NCBI RefSeq assembly: GCF_017980685.1
Contig: NZ_JACXXO010000024.1
Location: 1 to 64,000, forward strand
Reading direction: 5' to 3'
DNA: 64,000 nucleotides
DNA from: Pseudomonas iridis
Lineage (GTDB): Bacteria > Pseudomonadota > Gammaproteobacteria > Pseudomonadales > Pseudomonadaceae
Numbering within the stretch: position 1 is the stretch's first letter; each line of letters starts with the position of its first letter. The notes below the pieces were generated by a model. It did not search any database. It was not told where the DNA came from and saw nothing but the letters and a program-made list of their open reading frames with translations. Of this stretch, positions 34,201-41,987 are shown piece by piece. A program made the translations under genes and the position numbers.

Positions 34201-34602
34201 GGTGTCGATAACCTCATAGCTGTGGTCGCCCAGCGCCGACGCTCGCGGCACTTTGCGCAGGAAGTCGGCATGGCCAATATAGGCGCCTTCCTGAAGTGAC
34301 GCCTGGAAGATGATATCGGCGCCGGCCTTCATGGCCTGGATGGTAAGTTCCACCCGGCGCGTGAAACTCGGATTGCCCTCGGCGATGTCGACTACGTTGG
34401 CATTCTCGCTTTTGAGCCGCTCGAAAAAGGCCGCCTCGTGGGCCAAGCCCTTGTCCTGTATCAGTCGGTTCTGATCGCTTGCCGCGGCTTTTTCCATAGG
34501 CATGACAAGGTTCTGAAGGTCTAGAGCCGTCAGGTGCTGGCACTCAAGAAAACCGCAGATATCTGAGGCGGAGTACAGCTGAAATCCGTTTCGAGTTTGC
34601 AT
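31201..34602 (-). CDS. TM0106-type RecB nuclease / RNase-H-like / SF1 helicase fusion
   Basis: This 1,133-residue protein has three parts. The first 230 residues look like a RecB/Cas4-type nuclease: Asp in HADFLRK, the VIDTKL Asp-x-Lys motif, Gln in VQVALYSRM, and an iron-sulfur-type cysteine set (C16 or C21 with C213, C216, C219 and C225). Residues about 320-500 resemble an RNase-H-like 3'-5' exonuclease (FFDMEGNPLEEGG, then YHYASYEETA). The C-terminal half is a Dna2/Upf1-like SF1 helicase (GPPGAGKTYTG, FIDEAGQ, GDQMQLSQPVQG, TVDKFQGQEAE and NVAVSRAK). It lies between an unknown gene and the ankyrin gene in one operon and should process DNA or RNA ends. Confidence 0.88.
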   Translation of the reverse strand: MQTRNGFQLYSASDICGFLECQHLTALDLQNLVMPMEKAAASDQNRLIQDKGLAHEAAFFERLKSENANVVDIAEGNPSFTRRVELTIQAMKAGADIIFQASLQEGAYIGHADFLRKVPRASALGDHSYEVIDTKLAKTAKAKFLVQVALYSRMLISIQGVQPQFMYVVLGDAARTEQAFRVADYADYLEHVLQRFDAFVNSAELPVTYPEPCGHCGFCAWRDRCDEQRQQDDHLSAVAGISRSQIKKLQSAGVTTLHQLADSPDDLRIPKLQTESLSKLRHQARLQFQGRSSDVPLFELLPVLGERRGFYRMPKAVDGDLFFDMEGNPLEEGGLEYLFGLYIDEGGQQTFKPFWAHTREEEKVAFEQFIDWVIGHLKRYPDAHIYHYASYEETAIKRLMSQHGTREAQVDWLLRNGKMIDLYKVVREAIRVSEPSYSIKNIEHFYMDKRDGNVTNAGASIVFYERWKETGESALLEQIERYNEYDVLSTYLLRDWLLEIKPSNAGAFLGSEAESEKSMAEQKEIEIRLEDYRDRLLGRMCTDEEAMSDEEQVKLLTFQLLDFHRRADKPTWWQLFSRQDMTTEELLEDIESLAGLQRTKTLPEPINRSYLYEYSFELQETKMRTGSQGVITESLASVQLVNLDHDNGLATFKATERNAPPDYFDMIPGRPIPSTSLRKALFRYADSLLAGEQRFQAVADFLHRRAPRVKGIKPGAPLVDSSLPTIDAIKQVVRNLEHSVLFIQGPPGAGKTYTGSHVIVDLLKAGKRIGITSNSHHAINNLLAAVESRAQEEGFTFTGLKKSSEGEGTEFTGRCIRSIEEKREFLDAWGPNIDLTAGTAWLFADPIFTEQLDYLFIDEAGQVSVANLVTMGMAARNIVLMGDQMQLSQPVQGVHPGRSGDSILDYLLDGTPTIAPDRGVFLAQTWRMHPNVCSFISQAVYEGQLSSAPGTERRVLLLDGQRPEVPDSGLMFCPVEHDGNSQSSDEEAAQVKALFAYFLQQRYVDNKGVDHAMCIENILVVAPYNLQVQLLKQVLPAGARVGTVDKFQGQEAEIVIVSMATSNEDYLPRDIGFLYSKNRLNVAVSRAKSLACIVASPDLTAIRCLTPQDMSLVNGLCMAVRYGATANAVALCE

Positions 34603-34665
34603 GGTCGCTTCCAGTCCGGTGAAGCGTCCAGGAACGCTTCACGCTGATTGAATGTCGTGTGTGAG

Positions 34666-36147
34666 TCAGGCGTCGAGCGAACATCCGCGAAAAAACTGCT
34701 CGAACAAGGTCGTTGGCAAATGTTGCGCATCGAGCAGGCCGAAGTGCTTGCCCACGTTGCGCCCCAACGCCATCAGAGTCTTGGCAGAGTTCTCGGTACC
34801 CGCATATCCGGCGCTCAAGAGGTAGTCGATGCGCTCTTTCTCGGTCGTCGCCCGTAGATACGCATTGCCCGTGATCAATACATCCACCAAACAGACACTT
34901 GCCCGTTCATCACTCAGGGTGAACGGCTCCAATGTCTCGGTTGCCAGTGCCGCACACAATCCATCCTTGCCACCGTCGACAATGCGTTCGAGCTCTTCGA
35001 CCGGTCGGCCGAACAGGTCGAATTCCTCAATGGAAAACGCGAAACAGTAGCCCTGCGCGGTGGCACGCGTGAGCGGGTTCTCGTTACACGGGTTAGTCAC
35101 CAGCCATGCAACGAAGGACGCCTTATTGTCGAGCGAACCGCTGTGGCGGAAGGCCAGATAATCCTTCAGGACCTGACTGAAGGGGTGCCCGGTAGGCACC
35201 CAGCCAGTGCCATCACGTTCACTTTTCTGCGCATCCATCACTGGCGACGCTACCTTCGGATCAGACGCCAGCGTCACACCAAAGCACCGCAGGTCATAGC
35301 CGAGCATAAAAAGGCTGGCCTCGAACGCGTGGCACCGCGCGGGCAGAGCCCCTTGTTCAGCAAACCAGCCGGTACGCTCGAGCAGGGCTCGGATAATCCA
35401 CCCCAACCGCACCTGCCAACGTGCCCACGCGGCATAATCGATCGCCGAAAACTGCGGCGCCGCCAGTCCGTTCAAGAACGCTCCCGGGTTGCGGATCTGG
35501 CTGCCGCGAGCACCTCCGGACGGGAAAGCCAGCAGAGCTTTGCCGCTCCCCGTCCATTGCTGGCGAAACAGCGAATACAGCATGCCTATCGCTGCGCCGA
35601 CGCGACTGTCATAGATGGGAGACCCCGACGGATCAAGCATGGCGTGAATCTTGGTCAGGCCAGCATCGAAACGCTCGACACTGATCGCGTCGAGATCATT
35701 CAGATCATTATCGCCGTCGAGCAACATGAGCCCGGCCATTTTTTGCAGATAGCTCGACAGCTCGCCCTTTGCGGCCAGCCGGTGCAAAAATGGAATGGCT
35801 CCCCGGACACCACCCCAACGAAGAATCTGCAAACACGCTTGAAGCGCTTGTTGTTCATCTCCCCGGTTGACCGCACTCGTCAGCCACTCGCTAAGTTGCC
35901 CTAGAGAACGCTGAGTTTCAGCCCAGGTTTGTGAATCCACCGAGTTTTGGTTGGTATCTTGCCAGCTTGCTTTCCAGCGATATTGCTCAAGAACCTGCTC
36001 GAAACCCTGGACATCAGCCGTTAAACCGCCCGGCACAAATTTGCTCGCCTTGAAGCGCAGCTTGAAAGTCAACGTCGGCAAGTTCACTGCAAGCCATGCG
36101 ATGAAGGACTCAACTTCAGGTTGCGCCAGGAACTGTACGCGCTTCAT
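34666..36147 (-). CDS. unknown protein, 493 residues
   Basis: I do not recognise this family. The protein is soluble, with an N-terminal half of helices and a conserved-looking core: PIYDSRVGAAIGMLYSLF, then KALLAFPSGGARGSQIRNPG. The DSRVGAA and RNPG pieces recall helix-hairpin-helix-type enzymes of the OGG-like group, but that is a weak impression. ATG 36147 (MKRVQFL) is used; a TTG start 17 codons earlier cannot be excluded and no strong ribosome site is visible. It is the first gene of the operon with the nuclease-helicase (63-base gap) and the ankyrin protein. Its upstream region is shared with the divergent HEPN gene. Confidence 0.7.
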   Translation of the reverse strand: MKRVQFLAQPEVESFIAWLAVNLPTLTFKLRFKASKFVPGGLTADVQGFEQVLEQYRWKASWQDTNQNSVDSQTWAETQRSLGQLSEWLTSAVNRGDEQQALQACLQILRWGGVRGAIPFLHRLAAKGELSSYLQKMAGLMLLDGDNDLNDLDAISVERFDAGLTKIHAMLDPSGSPIYDSRVGAAIGMLYSLFRQQWTGSGKALLAFPSGGARGSQIRNPGAFLNGLAAPQFSAIDYAAWARWQVRLGWIIRALLERTGWFAEQGALPARCHAFEASLFMLGYDLRCFGVTLASDPKVASPVMDAQKSERDGTGWVPTGHPFSQVLKDYLAFRHSGSLDNKASFVAWLVTNPCNENPLTRATAQGYCFAFSIEEFDLFGRPVEELERIVDGGKDGLCAALATETLEPFTLSDERASVCLVDVLITGNAYLRATTEKERIDYLLSAGYAGTENSAKTLMALGRNVGKHFGLLDAQHLPTTLFEQFFRGCSLDA

Positions 36148-36314
36148 GCAGACCACGTTGCAGGTAATATCGAATGGCCATACCCTAAGCAAAAACAAAG
36201 CCTCCGTCCATGTTGTTTGTCCGTACAGGTAAACAAATGGAGCAGGTTCTCAGGCCCTGGATAGACACTTCTCTTCCAATACCTAGTTTTAGCCAAAATA
36301 TATGTAAAGTTCTC

Positions 36315-36333
36315 AGACACTTCTATTCTGTCT
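36315..36333. promoter_or_regulatory. inverted repeat in the divergent HEPN/helicase-operon promoter
   Basis: AGACA-N9-TGTCT is a perfect 5-bp dyad 35 bases upstream of the HEPN start. A direct copy of its left part (AGACACTTCT) occurs at 36263-36272. The 220-base divergent region has no gene and an AT-rich core near 36290-36310. It is a plausible operator shared by both operons. Confidence 0.4.
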
Positions 36334-36367
36334 ACGTACTGCCCATGACCTCAAGGATCGGCACCCC

Positions 36368-37015
36368 ATGGACCATCAAGCACTCAAGACCCGTCATCGC
36401 CAGGAACGTGAAAGTCATCACCCCAACCTCACCTTGCGTGTTCATCGGGCGCTGAGTTGGCTCAATCGTGCCGAGCAAGCTGACGATGTCGATGGGCGTT
36501 TTATCTTCCTGTGGATCGCCTTCAACTCGGCCTACGCCACCGATATTGACGAACAGTACCGCCTTTCTGAGCAAACCACGTTCAAGGCGTTCCTAGACAA
36601 ACTCTGCGCGCTCGACACTGCCAATCTGATCGAGAACCTGGTCTGGTCCGAGTTCTCCGGCAGCATTCGCGCGTTGCTGGACAACCCCTACGTGTTCCAG
36701 AGCTTTTGGGATAATCAGAACGGCAAAATCAGCGAGCAACAGTGGACCGAGCGCTTTGCCAGCGGTCGGCGAGCAGCGCAGCAAGCGTTGGCCAACCGCA
36801 ATACCCCAGCAGTACTCGGCGTTCTGTTCAATCGAATCTATACATTGCGTAACCAGGTAATGCATGGGGGCGCAACCTGGAACAGCAGTGTGAACCGGGA
36901 TCAGCTGCGCGACTGCTCAACCCTCCTCGGCAAGCTGGTGCCGGTGATTATTTTGTTGATGCTGGATAACCCGGAAACGCTATGGGGGGATGCTTGTTAT
37001 CCGGTCGTTGTTTAG
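36368..37015 (+). CDS. HEPN-domain protein, putative RNase
   Basis: This 215-residue all-helical protein has RNQVMH at residues 161-166, which is the RxxxxH active-site motif of HEPN RNases and is followed by GGATWNSSVNRDQ. An earlier helix (RFIFLWIAFNSAYA) resembles the conserved helix of Apea/MAE-type HEPN families. HEPN proteins are common toxins or effectors that cut tRNA, rRNA or mRNA in phage defence. It is alone on the plus strand, divergent from the helicase operon and convergent with the dynamin operon, with no obvious dedicated antitoxin next to it. The assignment rests on the motif and helical pattern. Confidence 0.78.
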   Translation: MDHQALKTRHRQERESHHPNLTLRVHRALSWLNRAEQADDVDGRFIFLWIAFNSAYATDIDEQYRLSEQTTFKAFLDKLCALDTANLIENLVWSEFSGSIRALLDNPYVFQSFWDNQNGKISEQQWTERFASGRRAAQQALANRNTPAVLGVLFNRIYTLRNQVMHGGATWNSSVNRDQLRDCSTLLGKLVPVIILLMLDNPETLWGDACYPVVV

Positions 37016-37091
37016 GTAGACCACAAGGTCGCCTACCTTCGATGGCAACGACTTAACACTCTCATATCAACAAAGGTCGGCACAATGTCAA

Positions 37092-37955
37092 TCAAGCTGC
37101 TCCATGCACGGTGAGTACACGAAATAGAATCCCGGCCGCCATCAATACACTTACAGCGACACACCCGATCACCCAAGCGAATCGTCCAACCGCTTTTTGG
37201 AACTCATCCGTCTGCTTCATCTGCATCTGTATTAACTGCTCGGTGAGCATACTCACGGTATGCTGAACTTGCTTGACAGCCTGTAACTGACTGGTTTGCA
37301 GCTCACTGAGCCGGGAATCAAGACTTTTCAGGGAGGCACAGGTCTGCTGGTGTTGCAGACGGACACCTTTGCCGAGAAGCTCGATGACTCGGTTACCGCC
37401 CGTAGCGATAGCGACGGGCAGTTCGTTGAGCAGGTCTTTGTGGCGTTTTTCGAGTTCGGCCTGATGCCGAGTGCTGGTGGCTTCGAGGCGTTCGACGACT
37501 CGATCACCGCCCGTAGCGATAGCGATGGGCAGTTCGTTGAGCAAGTCTTGGTGGTGTTTTACGTGTTCGGCCTGGTGCCGATTGCCGGTGGCTTCGAGGC
37601 GCTCGACGACTCGATCACCGCCCGTAGCGATAGCGATGGGCAGTTCGTTGAGCAAGTCTTGGTGGTGTTTTACGTGTTCGGCCTGGTGCCGATTGCCGGT
37701 GGCTTCGAGGCGGGCGATGTTGCGTTGCAGCGTTGTAATTTCTTCCTCGAGTTCCTCCCCAGCTTCGCGAGCGGTCTTGAGGTCGTTTTTCAGGCCAGCA
37801 AATCGCCTACCGATATCTTCTTTGAGGTCAAAAGAAAGGCCGTCAACGAGTTGCGCTGATTGCTGATTAACGGGTGTATTGATCAGAGAATTGACCAAGA
37901 CAGCGAGTTCAGAGTGGGCTTCGTTGACTTCAGTGTCTACGAGGAATGCGTCCAT
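37092..37955 (-). CDS. coiled-coil protein with tandem repeats and C-terminal membrane anchor
   Basis: This 287-residue protein has a long coiled coil containing three tandem 37-residue repeats (each with RHQAE, LLNELP and IATGG elements) at about residues 80-190. It ends with a single membrane segment (VIGCVAVSVLMAAGILF) near its C-terminus, so most of it should face the cytosol. Its ATG shares one base with the stop of the upstream GTPase gene (TGATG), showing translational coupling. It is the third gene of the dynamin-like operon and could be the membrane receptor or spacer for the GTPases. No named family recognised. Confidence 0.8.
   Translation of the reverse strand: MDAFLVDTEVNEAHSELAVLVNSLINTPVNQQSAQLVDGLSFDLKEDIGRRFAGLKNDLKTAREAGEELEEEITTLQRNIARLEATGNRHQAEHVKHHQDLLNELPIAIATGGDRVVERLEATGNRHQAEHVKHHQDLLNELPIAIATGGDRVVERLEATSTRHQAELEKRHKDLLNELPVAIATGGNRVIELLGKGVRLQHQQTCASLKSLDSRLSELQTSQLQAVKQVQHTVSMLTEQLIQMQMKQTDEFQKAVGRFAWVIGCVAVSVLMAAGILFRVLTVHGAA
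37383..37715. repeat. three tandem 111-bp repeats inside the coiled-coil gene
   Basis: Three units of exactly 111 bases start at 37383, 37494 and 37605. The second and third are almost identical at DNA level, while the first has diverged. The unit is 37 codons, so gain or loss keeps the reading frame. This points to recent duplication and a coiled coil whose length can change by slippage or recombination. Confidence 0.92.
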
Positions 37956-39862
37956 CAGAATTTTTTCCCTGATAACATCTTTGGAAGCTCGGCGAGCAGC
38001 ACGGGTAGGTAGAACAGGTTTGTCAGCTGTTCAGTGGGCTGCGGGGCACTGTTGATGAGGTACCTCACGCGTGCGAGTTCGACGCTAAAAGCTTCATGGA
38101 TATATTGATTGAACGTGTCTGCATGTTCGATGCTGCGACGCATGCGCTCCACGAATGCTCGGTGAGAATCAGAGGCTTGTCTAATCTGTTCCTTTAGTAT
38201 GTTTAGGGCTTCCGTTGCGCGTCGGCTTTGCACGCAGGCAGCGCGGTATTGAAAGTCAATTTGCTGGGCGCGCTTGAGTATTTTCTCGCATTCGTTTTTC
38301 AATTCACTTTCGAGCGCCTGCCGCGCAGCGTCGATGAACTGAGCGTGTAGCTCGGTGCGGATTTCCCCTAGGCGGTTGAAGTCCAGATGAAAGTTTGCGC
38401 TGGACCAATAAGCGTCCAGCAGATATTCGTTTAACTTCCCGAGGAAGGGATCGACCGCTCTCAACGATGGGACTGAAAATTCTAATTTACCGAGGCCGTG
38501 ATTGTTCGACAGCTCTCGGCAAAATGTATTCCACGACCGGGTTAGTTTGGACGTCATGCGTTGGGCACTGTCTTTGAGCGCGGTGACGGTCTCGGAATCG
38601 CAGGTCAACTCCGGTTTTTGAAAAAAACGTTCAACGCAGCTCTGGCCAGTTTGTTGGCCTTTTTCATCTCGTTGAAACCTCTCCAATTGAAGGCGACACT
38701 CGACGAATTGCGAGTCTGCGGCTTTTTTATCCCTGTCCATCTCATTTTGGTATGCGAGGAGTTTCCGCTCTACTGCGCGCTGCTGACGGACTTCCGAAAA
38801 CAAACACTTGATTCGTTCGCAGTGTGCCTGGCGTTCGCGTTCAACCTTTACGCTGATAAAGTTGCCTACCTGAAATGCCGATTGCAATCGCGCATAGGGG
38901 CTGGCTGCCGATTGGATATCTCCTAGCAACTGACTGCGAAGCTCTCCAATAACACCCGCAGCGCGCGCGTAGTAGTGGTCCGCGTCGACACCGTCGCGAA
39001 GACCTTCCAACGAGTCGCCAAGCTCCAGAGGAAAGATATTGCGCTCCAGCTCCTTCTCCAGCCCCTTGGGTGGGCAGTAATCATGTGTAGTGATTTGCTC
39101 ATAAAGCTGAGCTTTGACCATGGCGGAATCGTATTGCCCCTTACCAAACCATTCCTTGAAGCTGGCGGGTGAAAAGGTATAGGTCAGCACAACACGGAAA
39201 CGGTTGAGTTGAAGCATCCAGTCGCTGAGAGCGTGACCCAGAACGCTTGGATTGAGAAATCCTAGATTGTCAGCGCGTCCTACCAGTAGTATCAGGTCGG
39301 CAGTGGCGACGTGTTCCTGAATAATTTTCTCCACCAGGTTGCGCTCAGCGGCGTTACGTGCGCTGACGCCAGGAATATCTAACAAGCGCAAATCGAGGCT
39401 TAGACTGTCCGGGCCCGGCGGCGCGAAGAAGCACTGAGGGATACGTACGCTGAGAACTTCAGTACTACTGAACTCACCCTTTTCGACTGCCGAACGGATC
39501 GTACCGAAGCGCATCTCAGCCTGATCATTATCGAGCCCTTTGCTGTCAGCGCCTATGTACCAGTAATCGTCTTTGGACTTGCCGTAGCGAACCGGTGAGG
39601 CTGTGGACGATTTACCCAATGCCTGACCACCACGTAGTACCTTCGAAACGTCAGCCACGGCCTTTACGCCGAGCAGGTCTAGGATCAGCGTGGTCTTGCC
39701 GACCTGAGTCGTACCGTACACCACTACGGTCACATGCTCACTGCGCTTGAAGTCCTCGATCAGCTCTTGATCAACCTCCCCCATAAAACGCTCATAAGCG
39801 GTGTAGGCCCATTGGTAGCGCTGCGCGTAACGCCTAGACCACGCGCTTTCTTTGCACATCAT
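37955..39862 (-). CDS. dynamin-like large GTPase (second of pair)
   Basis: This protein of about 635 residues has a GTPase domain near the N-terminus (P-loop GTTQVGKTT about residues 50-58, switch region STASPVRYG, G3 motif LLDIPGVSARNAAER). A long helical region with several coiled-coil stretches follows. It ends in a weakly hydrophobic tail (LFYLPVLLAELPKML). ATG 39862 (MMCKESAW) is preferred to an ATG 31 codons earlier that lies deep inside the upstream gene; the overlap is then 29 bases. The middle gene of a three-gene operon with another dynamin-like GTPase and a membrane coiled-coil protein, it should act on membranes. Confidence 0.82.
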   Translation of the reverse strand: MMCKESAWSRRYAQRYQWAYTAYERFMGEVDQELIEDFKRSEHVTVVVYGTTQVGKTTLILDLLGVKAVADVSKVLRGGQALGKSSTASPVRYGKSKDDYWYIGADSKGLDNDQAEMRFGTIRSAVEKGEFSSTEVLSVRIPQCFFAPPGPDSLSLDLRLLDIPGVSARNAAERNLVEKIIQEHVATADLILLVGRADNLGFLNPSVLGHALSDWMLQLNRFRVVLTYTFSPASFKEWFGKGQYDSAMVKAQLYEQITTHDYCPPKGLEKELERNIFPLELGDSLEGLRDGVDADHYYARAAGVIGELRSQLLGDIQSAASPYARLQSAFQVGNFISVKVERERQAHCERIKCLFSEVRQQRAVERKLLAYQNEMDRDKKAADSQFVECRLQLERFQRDEKGQQTGQSCVERFFQKPELTCDSETVTALKDSAQRMTSKLTRSWNTFCRELSNNHGLGKLEFSVPSLRAVDPFLGKLNEYLLDAYWSSANFHLDFNRLGEIRTELHAQFIDAARQALESELKNECEKILKRAQQIDFQYRAACVQSRRATEALNILKEQIRQASDSHRAFVERMRRSIEHADTFNQYIHEAFSVELARVRYLINSAPQPTEQLTNLFYLPVLLAELPKMLSGKKF

Positions 39863-41987
39863 CGATGGCCCTGACCAGGTTGATCCGTGCCCTATCCAGA
39901 CGGTTGAGTTGACGCGCCATTGCGTCCTTAATGGACAGGTCGTTGCCCAAGCCATAGGCCAGACGCAGGTTACCTACCAAACGATCTTCGAGGTTGTCCA
40001 TAAGCTCGTCATAAACGTCGAGACTCTTCTGAATGTGCGACTCGGCAAACTGATCGATGCTCTGGATGATCATGCCTTTACGTGCCGCGTCATAACGTTG
40101 CACTTCATTGGCGCCTTTGTAGGCCATGAAGCCTAAGGCGATAGCGCCGGCTGCAGCCATCGACAGGCTGGCGCCTAGACCTGTAGCAGCGGTGCCACCT
40201 GTAACGGTATCAATCACAGCCGGAATAGTATCGACAGTGCCATCGATCATTACGTCCACCGCGAGGATAGCCCCGATGGAGTTGATCAGCGGTTTGAGTG
40301 CGCTGGAAGCGGCCGGCAGTTGTTCTTTGATTTCCTTGGCCAGCTTGTCGAAGTCGAAAGAAGCAATGTCAGAGTTAGCCAGTTCAGGAGTACGCAAGGC
40401 GATGGCCTGATTGAGACGTAAATACTCCATGGTCATCGCGGGAAGTAGCTTAAGCACTTCCTCGGCATTACCGTTTTCCAGTTGACTCGGTTTCAATTGA
40501 TCGCTTTCACGCGGGGTACCTAGCAGCAGTTGCAGGTCATGCTTGAGCGCTTCGTTACTCATTTGTACGTTTGGCGTGGCGGCATGGTCATAGCCGAGCA
40601 AGTTTTCAAGGCTGCCTTGTTTGAGTTGATGCAGAAAGCCTGAATCAGTCACCGCACTCACGCCCAAAGCACTTTGGGACATCTGAGAGATCGCAACGTA
40701 GTCACTGTCTAGCGGGGTGCGTCTGTCGATAACCAAGGATGTATCCTTAAGCCTTGGCACCAGGTTTGCGTCGCTCTCACGCCAACAATCGAGAATACGC
40801 TCCTTGAAAACACGTTCCTGTTCGCCGGATTGAAGGGAGAGGAAATTGACCGCCTGCTTGAATTTAGCGGCAAAATTTTCCTCTTCCTTTTCGTAGCGCA
40901 GGCCAGCGTTACCTTTGGCGATCCCAGCATGAGCCCAGACTTGCTCGCTAAGTTTTTTCGAATAGCCTTTGCGGTACTTGACCACTGCCTTACTGAATAG
41001 CTCCTTGAATTTGTCGACGTTGCGCTCGGCCAAATGGTTGGTAATGCTCTTGAAACCTTCTTCATTTTCGAGACCCTCTCGGATCACATCGAGATCACCA
41101 ATCACCAACTCTTCCAGTGCCTGTAGACGAATCTCGTCAGCACCAACAGAGGACAGAGAGTACTTGTTGATCGAGCGAATGATCTCCTCGCACCATTTAG
41201 AGCGGTAGGTTTCGTCACCCACTCCAGTGCAGACAATACGGTCCTGCTCGACACCGGGCACGCTGAATACATCGGCGACGGTAGCGCAGAGCTCTCGTAG
41301 CTGCCCTTCATTAAATAACTCGGTTTTGGTTACTGCGAGAATCGGTTTGCGGTCCGGGAAGTAGCGTGACACCAGGTCCTGGAGGATCTGCTGTTGACTG
41401 TGGTCTGCAACTCGAGTGCGATCTGTGACCAATACGCTGCCGAGAGAGTGGATGAGGGTATGGCGCATAAGACCTTGCCACTGCGCATTGTCGCGGTTAA
41501 CCACCTCATAACCTGGCAGTAGTACGAAACCGAATTGCTGCGCAGCGAAGTGACGTTGAGGCACATAGATTTTAGGAAAAAGCTTGTCGCTGCCAGCATC
41601 GTAGTCGCTCACCAAGGCGCGGAACTCTTCCGGACTCAGCGGGATCTCTTGCTCTTCGTCTGAATCGTTACATTGAATCGCAACGGCATACGGCGCAGTG
41701 CAACCGGCCTTTTCAAAGATGAAAACTGGAATACGCTCACCTCGGCCCTGGTTATCTGCTAACCAGCTATCATCCAGGCCATAGAGCTCGCGGACCAAAC
41801 GGGTCTTGCCGGCGCTCTGGCTGCCGGCTACACATACGTAGTAGGCCGAGGACAGCTCGCGCGCAATACGTAGTTTACGTAGCAGCGACACAATCGCAGT
41901 GCGCTGCGGTGAGGTCTTAAGTTGGGCAGTGACCGGCAGCAAAGCGGTCAGGGCGCGCTCCAGGTCCTTGATCAATGGGGAGTGCAT
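39834..41987 (-). CDS. dynamin-like large GTPase (first of pair)
   Basis: This 717-residue protein has an N-terminal GTPase domain (P-loop AGSQSAGKTRL at about 54-64, the switch-like RGERIPVF, G4 motif TKTE near 220-223) and a long helical stalk. A C-terminal hydrophobic region rich in Gly and Ala (TAATGLGASLSMAAAGAIALGF, about 600-640) could be the membrane paddle. The usual DxxG of G3 is not seen; the equivalent position reads LLPGYE, a departure from canonical dynamins. The paired architecture recalls the Eleos (LeoA/LeoBC) defence system and bacterial DynA. It is the first gene of the operon and overlaps the second GTPase. Confidence 0.82.
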   Translation of the reverse strand: MHSPLIKDLERALTALLPVTAQLKTSPQRTAIVSLLRKLRIARELSSAYYVCVAGSQSAGKTRLVRELYGLDDSWLADNQGRGERIPVFIFEKAGCTAPYAVAIQCNDSDEEQEIPLSPEEFRALVSDYDAGSDKLFPKIYVPQRHFAAQQFGFVLLPGYEVVNRDNAQWQGLMRHTLIHSLGSVLVTDRTRVADHSQQQILQDLVSRYFPDRKPILAVTKTELFNEGQLRELCATVADVFSVPGVEQDRIVCTGVGDETYRSKWCEEIIRSINKYSLSSVGADEIRLQALEELVIGDLDVIREGLENEEGFKSITNHLAERNVDKFKELFSKAVVKYRKGYSKKLSEQVWAHAGIAKGNAGLRYEKEEENFAAKFKQAVNFLSLQSGEQERVFKERILDCWRESDANLVPRLKDTSLVIDRRTPLDSDYVAISQMSQSALGVSAVTDSGFLHQLKQGSLENLLGYDHAATPNVQMSNEALKHDLQLLLGTPRESDQLKPSQLENGNAEEVLKLLPAMTMEYLRLNQAIALRTPELANSDIASFDFDKLAKEIKEQLPAASSALKPLINSIGAILAVDVMIDGTVDTIPAVIDTVTGGTAATGLGASLSMAAAGAIALGFMAYKGANEVQRYDAARKGMIIQSIDQFAESHIQKSLDVYDELMDNLEDRLVGNLRLAYGLGNDLSIKDAMARQLNRLDRARINLVRAIDDVQRKRVV

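Noticed and set aside
37383..37715. Regular repeats considered as a CRISPR array
   Set aside because: Units are 111 bases, contiguous, without unique spacers, and encode an in-frame coiled coil on the minus strand.
37296..37859. Plus-strand frame of about 187 codons over the repeats
   Set aside because: It is antisense to the coiled-coil gene and stays open only because the 111-bp units are multiples of three.
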